Source of the DNA: Halieaceae bacterium UBA4438
Lineage (GTDB): Bacteria > Pseudomonadota > Gammaproteobacteria > Pseudomonadales > Halieaceae
Assembly (NCBI GenBank): GCA_002390485.1
Contig: DGPO01000097.1
Span: forward strand, 1 to 6,601
Direction: 5' to 3'
Length of the DNA: 6,601 nt
Positions 1 to 5,637 of this stretch are shown piece after piece (position 1 is the stretch's first letter; the number at the start of each line of letters is the position of its first letter). The position numbers and the translations under genes were made by a program. Under the pieces are notes generated by a model. It saw only the letters and a program-made list of their open reading frames with translations. It made no database searches and had not been told where the DNA came from.

Positions 1-17
1 CTTCGCTCGCGTGAAGC

Positions 18-47
18 TTGCACTGTAAGGTTATCTTGTAGGATAAA
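18..47 (+). promoter_or_regulatory. Possible sigma70 promoter for the threonine aldolase gene, overlapping the terminator
   Basis: TTGCAC at 18-23 matches the -35 consensus TTGACA at four of six positions, and GATAAA at 42-47 matches the -10 consensus at four of six, with an 18-bp spacer. A start near 54 would lie in the terminator loop, so the resulting RNA would lack the left arm of the hairpin and would read into the downstream gene with a leader of about 36 nt. Only about 16 bp separate the T-tract from the ATG, so a private promoter would have to sit in this area. The match is moderate and could be chance. Confidence 0.28.
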
Positions 48-73
48 AGCCGCCTTCGGGCGGCTTTTTTTTT
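45..73 (+). terminator. Rho-independent terminator of an upstream plus-strand gene
   Basis: A perfect 6-bp GC stem (GCCGCC at 49-54, GGCGGC at 59-64) closes a stable TTCG tetraloop and is followed by nine T residues (65-73). An A-run at 45-48 extends the stem. The T-tract polarity marks termination of plus-strand transcription. The gene it serves lies almost wholly outside the window; one reading frame (2-28) stays open from the left edge to a TAA and could be its last codons. The T-tract ends only 16 bp before the ATG of the next gene, so it either isolates that gene from its upstream neighbour or acts in its leader. Confidence 0.9.
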
Positions 74-89
74 GAGTTAGGGAAAATAC

Positions 90-1127
90 ATGGCGGGTCA
101 CTTTGGTTCAGACAATACATGCGGTATTCACCCGAATATTTTGGACGCGCTATCGCAGTCGGCCTCAGGGCACTCGCCAGCTTACGGCAGCGATACGCTG
201 ACTCGTCGTATCGAGGACAGACTTCGGGCGCTTTTTGAATGCGACCTCACTGTGATGCTGGTGAGCACCGGAACGGCCGCCAATTGCATTGGGTTGGCGA
301 CATTGTGCTCACCGTTCGGGGGCATTTATTCGCACAGCGAGGCCCATATCATTAACGATGAGTCTACGGCGCCCGAACTATTCACAGGCGGTGCGCGCCA
401 GTTCAGCGTGGGTGGTGACTTTGCCAAGCCGTGTCTTGAAGCGCTCGAGGCTAAAATAGCAGTATCGGGCGCGCGCGGGGTGCACTCGGTTAAACCTTCG
501 GTCATTGCGCTGTCCAACCTTTCCGAGCTGGGTGCCCGTCTCTCGAGTGATGAGGTCTCGGCTTACTCGGCGCTTGCGCGCGCAAACGGCATGAAACTGT
601 TCATGGACGGCGCACGATTTGCCAATGCGGTGGCCTCTGGGGCGGAGAGTCCGGCAGCCTTGACGTGGCGTGCCGGTGTGGATGCGTTGAGTTTTGGCGC
701 CACAAAAAACGGCGCGATGGCCGCAGAGGCACTCATTTTCTTTCATCCCGACGATGCGGCATTAGCGGAGTTCCACCGAAAACGCAGTGGTCACTTATGG
801 TCTAAACATCGCTATTTGGCGGCGCAGTTCGATGCTTACTTGCAGGACGATCTCTGGCTTAGGCTCGCATCGAAGTCCAACGACAAAATGGCCCAGGTTA
901 AGGATGTTATTGACGCGACCGATTTCATTTCAGTTGTGGCGGGCGGCGACGCTAACGAGCTGTTTGTATCAATGAAGCCCGAAGTTGCCGCATTTCTCTA
1001 TGAAAAAGGCCACACGTTTTTTTCTTGGCCGTCGCTACCGAACGCCTATCGACTCGTGACGTCGTTTACGACCGAGCAGCAAGAGATCGACGCACTGCGC
1101 AATGACCTTAGCGGCTTTAAGGGTTGA
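90..1127 (+). CDS. ltaE: Low-specificity L-threonine aldolase (PLP-dependent)
   Basis: This 345-residue protein is full length for bacterial low-specificity threonine aldolases (about 335-350). These cytosolic PLP enzymes (fold type I, beta-eliminating lyase family) cleave L-threonine and L-allo-threonine to glycine and acetaldehyde. Visible hallmarks are the N-terminal SDN (7-9), the AYGSD segment (31-35), the cofactor-binding STGTAAN loop (59-65), the HxxxxE segment with His86 and Glu91 (His86 being the likely ring-stacking residue), MDGAR (172-176, with the Asp that contacts the pyridine nitrogen), and GATKNG with the Schiff-base Lys206. Arg176 and Arg321 are likely carboxylate-binding arginines. 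The start is supported by AGGGA at 79-83, six bases before the ATG. Every expected catalytic element is present. It lies alone on its strand and converges on the next gene with an 8-bp gap. The family assignment is firm; preference for threonine, allo-threonine or another beta-hydroxy amino acid cannot be read from sequence. Confidence 0.92.
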   Translation: MAGHFGSDNTCGIHPNILDALSQSASGHSPAYGSDTLTRRIEDRLRALFECDLTVMLVSTGTAANCIGLATLCSPFGGIYSHSEAHIINDESTAPELFTGGARQFSVGGDFAKPCLEALEAKIAVSGARGVHSVKPSVIALSNLSELGARLSSDEVSAYSALARANGMKLFMDGARFANAVASGAESPAALTWRAGVDALSFGATKNGAMAAEALIFFHPDDAALAEFHRKRSGHLWSKHRYLAAQFDAYLQDDLWLRLASKSNDKMAQVKDVIDATDFISVVAGGDANELFVSMKPEVAAFLYEKGHTFFSWPSLPNAYRLVTSFTTEQQEIDALRNDLSGFKG

Positions 1128-1135
1128 TCTACGAC

Positions 1136-1747
1136 TCAGCACGCAATCCATTGTGCACTGACAAGCTCTCTTTCGCCGTCCAAGATTCGTCCGGTGAAGG
1201 TCGCACCCTTTTCGATGGGGCCAACGCCTGCGGGGGTCCCGGTCATAATGATATCTCCATCTTCGAGTGGCAAAAATGTCTGCACCTCTTTGAGGATGAC
1301 CGAGGGCGGATACAGCATGTGTTGAGTACCACCGCGTTGACGCAACGCTCCGTCAATCGAGAGCTCCAGCACGATATTCTCAAGCGACGCAGGCGCGACA
1401 ACAAACGGGCTGAATAATGCGGCACCCTCAAAGGCTTTTGAGCGCTCCCAGGGAAGGCCTGCCGCTTTAAGGGCAGCTTGTGTGGCACGCTTGGTTAGAT
1501 CAAGCCCAAAGCCGATGCCGGCCACGCGATTGTGCTCAATCAGCAAACAGATCTCTCCTTCGAAGTGCACGGGTTCGCCACGAAAGGAGAGGAGCTCATC
1601 AGTAATCGATGCGTTCGGCTTCATAAACAGAGTCATCAGATCAGAGGGGACGCTATTCATCTCCTCGATATGGTCTACATAATTTTTTCCAACGCACAAG
1701 ACTTTGCTGGGGCGGACTGACCTGCCGTTGAAAACGATTGTGCGCAT
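1136..1747 (-). CDS. Fumarylacetoacetate hydrolase (FAH) family protein, acylpyruvase/FAHD1-like
   Basis: A 203-residue protein with the single-domain FAH fold typical of bacterial YcgM and FAHD1-like enzymes (about 200-225 residues). These are Mg/Mn-dependent enzymes that hydrolyse acylpyruvates or decarboxylate oxaloacetate; others open rings in aromatic catabolism. Diagnostic segments in order are GKNYVDHIEE (20-29), FMKPNASI (41-48), HFEGE (61-65) with the paired metal-ligand glutamates Glu63 and Glu65, GFGLDLT (79-85) with the third metal ligand Asp83, Lys104 in the ERSKAFEG segment, and the C-terminal MTGTPAGVGP (168-177). All expected metal ligands are present. The start is supported by AAAGG (1760 down to 1756), eight bases upstream. 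It faces ltaE tail to tail and is divergent from the sulfatase, so it is probably monocistronic. No aromatic-degradation or tyrosine-catabolism genes are nearby, so the substrate is unknown. The family is secure; the reaction is not. Confidence 0.9.
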   Translation of the reverse strand: MRTIVFNGRSVRPSKVLCVGKNYVDHIEEMNSVPSDLMTLFMKPNASITDELLSFRGEPVHFEGEICLLIEHNRVAGIGFGLDLTKRATQAALKAAGLPWERSKAFEGAALFSPFVVAPASLENIVLELSIDGALRQRGGTQHMLYPPSVILKEVQTFLPLEDGDIIMTGTPAGVGPIEKGATFTGRILDGERELVSAQWIAC

Positions 1748-1820
1748 GGGAACGACCTTTCTCTCGACGCGAATTAAGTGGTGAGTACAATCTCAATGCC
1801 TCACGCCCAATATCTGGAAA

Positions 1821-1854
1821 AGATACAGGTATAAACGGCCAGACAGTGTATAAA
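1821..1854 (+). repeat. Imperfect direct repeat in the divergent FAH/sulfatase spacer, with possible -10 boxes
   Basis: Copy one, AGATACAGGTATAAA (1821-1835), recurs as AGACAGTGTATAAA (1841-1854), differing by a two-base deletion and a one-base insertion. The period is about 20 bp, close to two helical turns. Each copy ends in TATAAA, five of six matches to a sigma70 -10 box, so one or both may serve the sulfatase gene starting at 1930. I see no convincing -35 hexamer at 16-18 bp from either. The repeat could equally be a paired activator or repressor site. The rest of the 182-bp spacer (1748-1929) shows no gene. Confidence 0.35.
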
Positions 1855-1929
1855 TTTTTTGTTCGCGGTCGCCAAGGGCGCGACTTCGAAGTACCCTATC
1901 GCGACGTTAATAATAACTGGTTGTGTGCT

Positions 1930-3462
1930 ATGCGCGTTTTACTCTTTGTTGTTTCACTTGTGTTCGCCGGTTCAGCGCTTTCTCAGGAAAAGCCGAACAT
2001 GCTTGTTATCTGGGGCGACGATATTGGTTTCTGGAACCTCTCCACAAACAATATGGGAATGATGGGGTATGAGACGCCTAATATTGACCGCATCGCGGCA
2101 GAGGGCGCGAAGTTTACGGACTACTACGGGCAGCAAAGCTGCACTGCTGGACGCTCAGCGTTTATTCTCGGTCAATCACCCATTCGAACCGGTTTAACCA
2201 AAGTAGGGTCCCCGGGCGCTGACTTAGGTATTCGGCCCGAGGACGTCACGCTCGCGTCGCTTCTGAAGGACGAGGGTTATGTCACCGGACAGTTTGGTAA
2301 AAACCATTTGGGTGATAAGGATGAATTTCTTCCTACTGCACACGGCTTTGACGAATTCCTGGGAAATCTTTATCACCTCAACGCTGAGGAGGAGCCTGAA
2401 GATCCCGACTATCCCTCTGATAATGCGTTGCTCGTTAAATTGTTCTCGCCACGAGGTGTTATTCATAGCTTTGCCGACGGCGATATTGTCGATACCGGCG
2501 CCCTCACCAAGGAGCGGATGAAGACGGTCGATCGCGAGTTTAAGCTTGCTGCACTCGATTTCATGACACGGGCGGTGGACCAAGGTAAGCCCTTCTTCGT
2601 TTGGTACAACACCACGCGCATGCACTTTTTTACCCACACCGCAGATGATGAGCGCGGTCTATCGGGACAAGGCTTTTACAACGACGCCATGGTTGGACAC
2701 GACATGATGGTTGGCGAGCTTCTGGATCATCTCGAGGAGTTGGGCGTTGCAGACAACACCATCGTCATTTACTCGACCGACAATGGGCCGCACTACAACA
2801 CTTGGCCTGATGCGGCGATTACACCGTTTCGCAGTGAAAAAAACACCAACTGGGAGGGCGGCTTCCGTGTTCCTGCCATGGTGAAGTGGCCGGGCAGAAT
2901 TCCTGAGGGAAGCGTTATTAACGAAATTATGTCCCACGAGGACTGGATACCAACGCTGATGGCGGCGGCGGGTCGTCCCAACGTGGTCGCCGAGCTCAAG
3001 GCGGGCGTGACCGTTGATGGCAAGCCCTACAAAAATCACCTTGATGGTTACAATTTCCTACCACTGCTTGCGGGCGAGACAGATCTAGGGCCCCGTAATT
3101 CATTCTTTTACTGGAGCGATGACGGTGTGCTCACCGGAATTCGCACTGGCGATTGGAAAGTCGTTTTTGCCGAGCAGCGTGCAAAAGGGTTTGCGGTCTG
3201 GCGGGAGGAGTTTGATCAACTCCGCATTCCAAAATTGTTTAATCTGAGGCGTGACCCCTTTGAACGCGCCGACGAGAACGCGGATAATTATGACGATTGG
3301 TGGGTTAGAAAAGTCCCACCTCGCATTGCAGTGGCGCGCATAGAGCTTCAAAAGTTCTTAACATCGTTGGCTCAATTCCCGCCGCGTCAGCGTCCCGCGA
3401 CCTTTGGTGTCGATCAGATGATAGAGCCGCTTTACAATCTACAAAAGGAGCAGGCTCAGTAA
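1930..3462 (+). CDS. Exported arylsulfatase (formylglycine-type sulfatase)
   Basis: A 510-residue sulfatase with an N-terminal signal peptide: MRVLLFVVSLVFAGSALS is a short basic-hydrophobic-polar leader with probable cleavage after ALS (residue 18), so the enzyme acts in the periplasm or outside the cell. It hydrolyses a sulfate ester. Active-site features are Asp30-Asp31 (Ca ligands, IWGDDIG), the CTAGR modification motif with Cys71 and Arg75, GKNHLGD with Lys124 and His126, RMHFFTH (230-236) with histidines, STDNG (282-286) with Asp284-Asn285, and EKNTNWEGGFRVP with Lys304. The C-terminal FNLRRDPFERA and FPPRQRPATF segments are, from memory, typical of one bacterial arylsulfatase subfamily. 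Cys71 must be oxidised to formylglycine by a maturase that is not in the window. I chose the ATG at 1930 because the frame open from 1738 would put 64 hydrophilic, low-complexity residues before the signal peptide and overlap the divergent gene's start. No clear Shine-Dalgarno precedes 1930. The substrate (for example an algal sulfated glycan or aryl sulfate) cannot be assigned. Confidence 0.9.
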   Translation: MRVLLFVVSLVFAGSALSQEKPNMLVIWGDDIGFWNLSTNNMGMMGYETPNIDRIAAEGAKFTDYYGQQSCTAGRSAFILGQSPIRTGLTKVGSPGADLGIRPEDVTLASLLKDEGYVTGQFGKNHLGDKDEFLPTAHGFDEFLGNLYHLNAEEEPEDPDYPSDNALLVKLFSPRGVIHSFADGDIVDTGALTKERMKTVDREFKLAALDFMTRAVDQGKPFFVWYNTTRMHFFTHTADDERGLSGQGFYNDAMVGHDMMVGELLDHLEELGVADNTIVIYSTDNGPHYNTWPDAAITPFRSEKNTNWEGGFRVPAMVKWPGRIPEGSVINEIMSHEDWIPTLMAAAGRPNVVAELKAGVTVDGKPYKNHLDGYNFLPLLAGETDLGPRNSFFYWSDDGVLTGIRTGDWKVVFAEQRAKGFAVWREEFDQLRIPKLFNLRRDPFERADENADNYDDWWVRKVPPRIAVARIELQKFLTSLAQFPPRQRPATFGVDQMIEPLYNLQKEQAQ

Positions 3463-3467
3463 AAGCA

Positions 3468-3510
3468 TTTCAAACAGGGACGCTAGAACCGCGTTTTGTG
3501 CTGTTTGAAA
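3468..3510. repeat. Inverted repeat (potential stem-loop) downstream of the sulfatase gene
   Basis: TTTCAAACAG (3468-3477) is perfectly complementary to CTGTTTGAAA (3501-3510), with a 23-nt spacer. GC at 3464-3465 and GC at 3512-3513 could add outer pairs beyond a mismatch, and CGC/GCG (3481-3483/3491-3493) could form a small inner stem. It begins six bases after the sulfatase stop and ends just before the terminator A-run. It lacks its own T-tract in either direction, so it is not a terminator by itself. An RNA-end stabiliser or a protein site is possible. Confidence 0.6.
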
Positions 3511-3513
3511 AGC

Positions 3514-3543
3514 AAAAAGCCCCCCAAATTTGGAGGGCTTTTT
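3514..3543. terminator. Bidirectional intrinsic terminator between the sulfatase and SDR genes
   Basis: AAAAAGCCC (3514-3522) pairs with GGGCTTTTT (3535-3543). The stem continues after one C:A mismatch through CC/GG and an AAATTT apex. Because the A-run precedes and the T-run follows the GC core, the same structure gives a stem plus U-tract from either strand. It lies between convergent genes, 51 bp after the sulfatase stop (3462) and 19 bp beyond the SDR stop (3563), so it likely serves both. Confidence 0.88.
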
Positions 3544-3562
3544 AAGGGTCGATGACGGGCAA

Positions 3563-4351
3563 TCACGCGTCCATGGACTCTCCCGCTGCCCCGTACACCA
3601 CACCGCCGTCGACGGCGATAGTCTCGCCGACAACGTAGTCGCCACTGCGAGCGGCGAGGTAAATCGCCACAGCGGCCATGTCCTCATCGTGACCAATTCG
3701 CCCTGACGGAACCCCGTGACCGACTTGGTCTCCATAATCTCGCGCCGCTTTATTCATCTCAGACGCAAAAGCGCCGGGTGCAATTGCGGTGACGTTAATG
3801 TGGTCTTTGATCAGGCGTGTTGCCATGCGCCGGGTGAGTTGAATCACTGCGGCTTTTGATGCCTGGTAGCTGTAGGTTTCCCAAGGATTAATGCGAATAC
3901 CATCGATTGATGCAATGTTAATGACTTTTCCAGGTTGTGATTTTGAGGCCGCCGACTTCAATGGTCCGTGAAGCGCTTGTGTCAGGAAGAACAGCGATTT
4001 TACGTTGAGGTCCATGACCTTGTCCCAGCCACTTTCTGGAAAGGTCTCGAACGCCTCGCCCCAAGCCGCGCCGGCATTGTTCACTAAAATATCCAACGAC
4101 TTTTCGTGCTTGAAGTACTCATCGGCCAGCATTTGGCACCCCGCAACGGTACTAACATCTTGGGGGAGCGAGAAACAGTTGGGCCCCATCTCTGCAGCCG
4201 CTGCATCACACACGTCTGCTTTGCGCGAAGAAATATAAACCTTTGCGCCTTGCGCAATAAACCCCGCAGCGATCATCTTACCGATACCGCGTGAACCTCC
4301 AGTTACCAGTGCTGTTCGGCCTTTGAGCGAGAAGAGTGTGGCTGTGTCCAT
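3563..4351 (-). CDS. SDR-family NAD(P)-dependent oxidoreductase, RhlG/FabG-like
   Basis: A 262-residue classical short-chain dehydrogenase/reductase of full length. The Rossmann signature TGGSRGIG is at 17-24, NNAG at 91-94, and the catalytic tetrad is Asn116, Ser148, Tyr162 and Lys166 (YQASK). The C-terminal IAVDGG (245-250) is typical of FabG-like members. Arg21 and Arg43 near the cofactor ribose suggest NADPH use. From memory, the ALVTGGSRGIGKMIAAG start, the NNAGAAWG and FPESGWDKVMDLNV segments and the INVTAIAPGAFASEM stretch resemble Pseudomonas RhlG, a beta-ketoacyl reductase-like enzyme, but the physiological substrate is unproven even in that group. The ATG follows AGGGAG (4366 down to 4361) with a 9-base spacer, a good ribosome site. 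It lies 62 bp downstream of the MFS gene on the same strand, with no terminator seen between them, so co-transcription is possible. It is convergent with the sulfatase. Confidence 0.92.
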   Translation of the reverse strand: MDTATLFSLKGRTALVTGGSRGIGKMIAAGFIAQGAKVYISSRKADVCDAAAAEMGPNCFSLPQDVSTVAGCQMLADEYFKHEKSLDILVNNAGAAWGEAFETFPESGWDKVMDLNVKSLFFLTQALHGPLKSAASKSQPGKVINIASIDGIRINPWETYSYQASKAAVIQLTRRMATRLIKDHINVTAIAPGAFASEMNKAARDYGDQVGHGVPSGRIGHDEDMAAVAIYLAARSGDYVVGETIAVDGGVVYGAAGESMDA

Positions 4352-4413
4352 TGATTGAGACTCCCTGAATTAAAAGTATTTAGTGGGCGCCTATCTAATC
4401 ATGGATCACGGCC

Positions 4414-5589
4414 TCAGACATCCTTTCGCGTCACGTTTTGGGGGAGGCGCCGTGTTTTTAAGTCGAGAAAAAGCATCAGCAAAAAAGTTGCAGCACTGAC
4501 CGCGCTGAGTAGCACCAGTACAGCGGTCTCGCCTGCAAGCGGTAGTATCCAACCGAGGATCCAGGGACCAGTGGTTGCACCAACGATCGCGCTCAACAGG
4601 ATGCGCGCGCCCATGGCCGTTCCACCACCGCTCTTGGTCAGCATCCACGCATAGGCATTGGGGAAGATAAGACCCATAAACGCCCCGGTGAAGCTGGTGT
4701 CGGCGAGTGCCACAAAACCCGTCACGACCCCCGCAAGAGAGAGGCAGAGACCCAGCAGTCCGAGGAGTGCAAACCCGAGTGTCGACACCCAGACTGCCAG
4801 TGCCGCGGCGGAAAGACGGACAATGACGAACCAAAGGAAAAACTGCGCCATATAGTCTGCGGCGTCAGCATTGTTGCCGGACTGCGCGCTCAGTAGCGAT
4901 GGCATCCAATAGGTCAGAGCCGCCTCGATGAATAAAATGAGGAAGGCGACGAGTAATATTGGATAGACACTTGTGGTTGTTGCGCTCGCGGTGTCCATGC
5001 GAGTGTCGCTTGGAATACGATCATCAATCGTCCAAGCGCCCACCAGAACTACAAGGGACAGCACTCCAATGATGCTAAATAGCTCATTTCCAAGGAGAAT
5101 ATTTTGGCTCAAGAACCACGGCCCGGCCACTGCGCCGATCCCATACGTTGCGTTTAGAACGTTGAGTAAACCTGCATTTTTCTGAGAAAAATGCGTCACA
5201 AACAGTGTGTTAAATGACATCGAAAGCCCGCCAAAGCCTATGCCTAAAAGCGGGGCGGCGATCAACTTTAAGTGCCATGCATCGCCCGCAACAACCAGCG
5301 CCGAGCCCAAGCCTAGTGCGAGACTGGATAACGCAATCCGTTTGCTGTTTTTTCGTTCAACCCACGCGATCAAGGCGACGGCCGTGACAATGCCCGAGCC
5401 GACACCGTGAAGAGCAAAAAATAAACCGAGATCCTCTGGGGAGCGCTTAAGTTGTAGGCCCAGCTCGGCAACAAACAGTCCCAATACACCTTGCTCAAGG
5501 CCAATGAGGATGAAGGCTAAAAAGCCAAATATCAGAATACGATTTGTCGGAACGCTTAACATCCGGTCACGATTACGCTGAGTTGTCAT
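4414..5589 (-). CDS. MFS transporter, 12 transmembrane segments, unknown substrate
   Basis: A 391-residue inner-membrane protein of normal major facilitator superfamily length. Hydrophobic segments fall at about 18-38, 55-77, 84-101, 106-132, 140-160 and 170-187. A hydrophilic central loop (188-207) follows, then 208-230, 246-266, 268-283, 285-310, 328-349 and 354-376. The short basic loop VERKNSKR (77-84) sits where MFS motif A usually lies between TM2 and TM3. GLLNVLNATYGIGAVAGPW (140-158) and the FPNAYAW and GATTGPWILG segments recall the FucP-like sugar and related permeases, but this is a weak, memory-based similarity. The start at 5589 is supported only by AGGG (5605 down to 5602) with a long 12-base spacer; the in-frame ATG at 5562 (residue 10) has no better site. 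It may be co-transcribed with the RhlG-like SDR. It is divergent from arsC but lacks features I would associate with ArsJ, so an arsenic role is not claimed. Confidence 0.88.
   Translation of the reverse strand: MTTQRNRDRMLSVPTNRILIFGFLAFILIGLEQGVLGLFVAELGLQLKRSPEDLGLFFALHGVGSGIVTAVALIAWVERKNSKRIALSSLALGLGSALVVAGDAWHLKLIAAPLLGIGFGGLSMSFNTLFVTHFSQKNAGLLNVLNATYGIGAVAGPWFLSQNILLGNELFSIIGVLSLVVLVGAWTIDDRIPSDTRMDTASATTTSVYPILLVAFLILFIEAALTYWMPSLLSAQSGNNADAADYMAQFFLWFVIVRLSAAALAVWVSTLGFALLGLLGLCLSLAGVVTGFVALADTSFTGAFMGLIFPNAYAWMLTKSGGGTAMGARILLSAIVGATTGPWILGWILPLAGETAVLVLLSAVSAATFLLMLFLDLKTRRLPQNVTRKDV
5174..5194. repeat. Perfect 21-bp palindrome inside the MFS gene
   Basis: The arm GCATTTTTCT (5174-5183) and its exact reverse complement AGAAAAATGC (5185-5194) flank a single G at 5184. 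In the MFS protein it encodes roughly His133 to Ala139 (HFSQKNA). A 10-bp perfect arm with a one-base centre is not expected by chance in a window this size (about 0.006 occurrences at equal base frequencies). It lies about 400 bp inside the MFS gene and about 440 bp upstream of the arsC start. It may be a DNA-binding site or a coding coincidence. Confidence 0.7.
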
Positions 5590-5610
5590 ACGGGTGCGCT
5601 ACCCTAAAAT
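5583..5610 (+). promoter_or_regulatory. Sigma70-type promoter for arsC
   Basis: TTGTCA (5583-5588) matches the -35 consensus at five of six positions and TAAAAT (5605-5610) matches the -10 consensus at five of six, with a 16-bp spacer. Transcription would start near 5617. The leader would then be about 20 nt to the ATG at 5638 and would include its ribosome site, which argues against the ATG at 5620. The -35 box overlaps the first codons of the divergent MFS gene, so arsC and MFS initiation may interfere. Confidence 0.55.
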
Positions 5611-5623
5611 AATTCGGATATGA

Positions 5624-5627
5624 AAGG
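5624..5627 (+). promoter_or_regulatory. Shine-Dalgarno that sets the arsC start at 5638
   Basis: AAGG (within GAAAGGT, 5622-5628) lies 10 bases before the ATG at 5638. The upstream in-frame ATG at 5620 has only TTCGGAT in front of it and would leave almost no leader from the predicted promoter. Starting at 5638 gives MSNPYEILFVCTHN, a normal N-terminus for the family. Confidence 0.55.
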
Positions 5628-5637
5628 TATAGCTTTG

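Noticed and set aside
1..16. Small hairpin CTTCGC...GTGAAG at the left edge
   Set aside because: The stem is short with a G:T pair and sits at the window edge. I could not relate it to a tRNA, riboswitch or other known RNA.
2..28. Possible last codons (FARVKLAL then TAA) of an upstream plus-strand gene
   Set aside because: The position before a plus-strand terminator fits, but eight residues are too few to recognise or to distinguish from a chance open frame.
378..746. Long minus-strand open frame antisense to ltaE, and similar antisense frames in the sulfatase, SDR and MFS genes
   Set aside because: They lie wholly inside genes with clear family motifs, have no recognisable domains, and are expected in this base composition.
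1738..1929. A 64-residue N-terminal extension of the sulfatase reading frame
   Set aside because: It would begin at a TTG inside the divergent FAH gene, read as hydrophilic non-conserved sequence, and bury a clear signal peptide at residue 65. The ATG at 1930 is far better.
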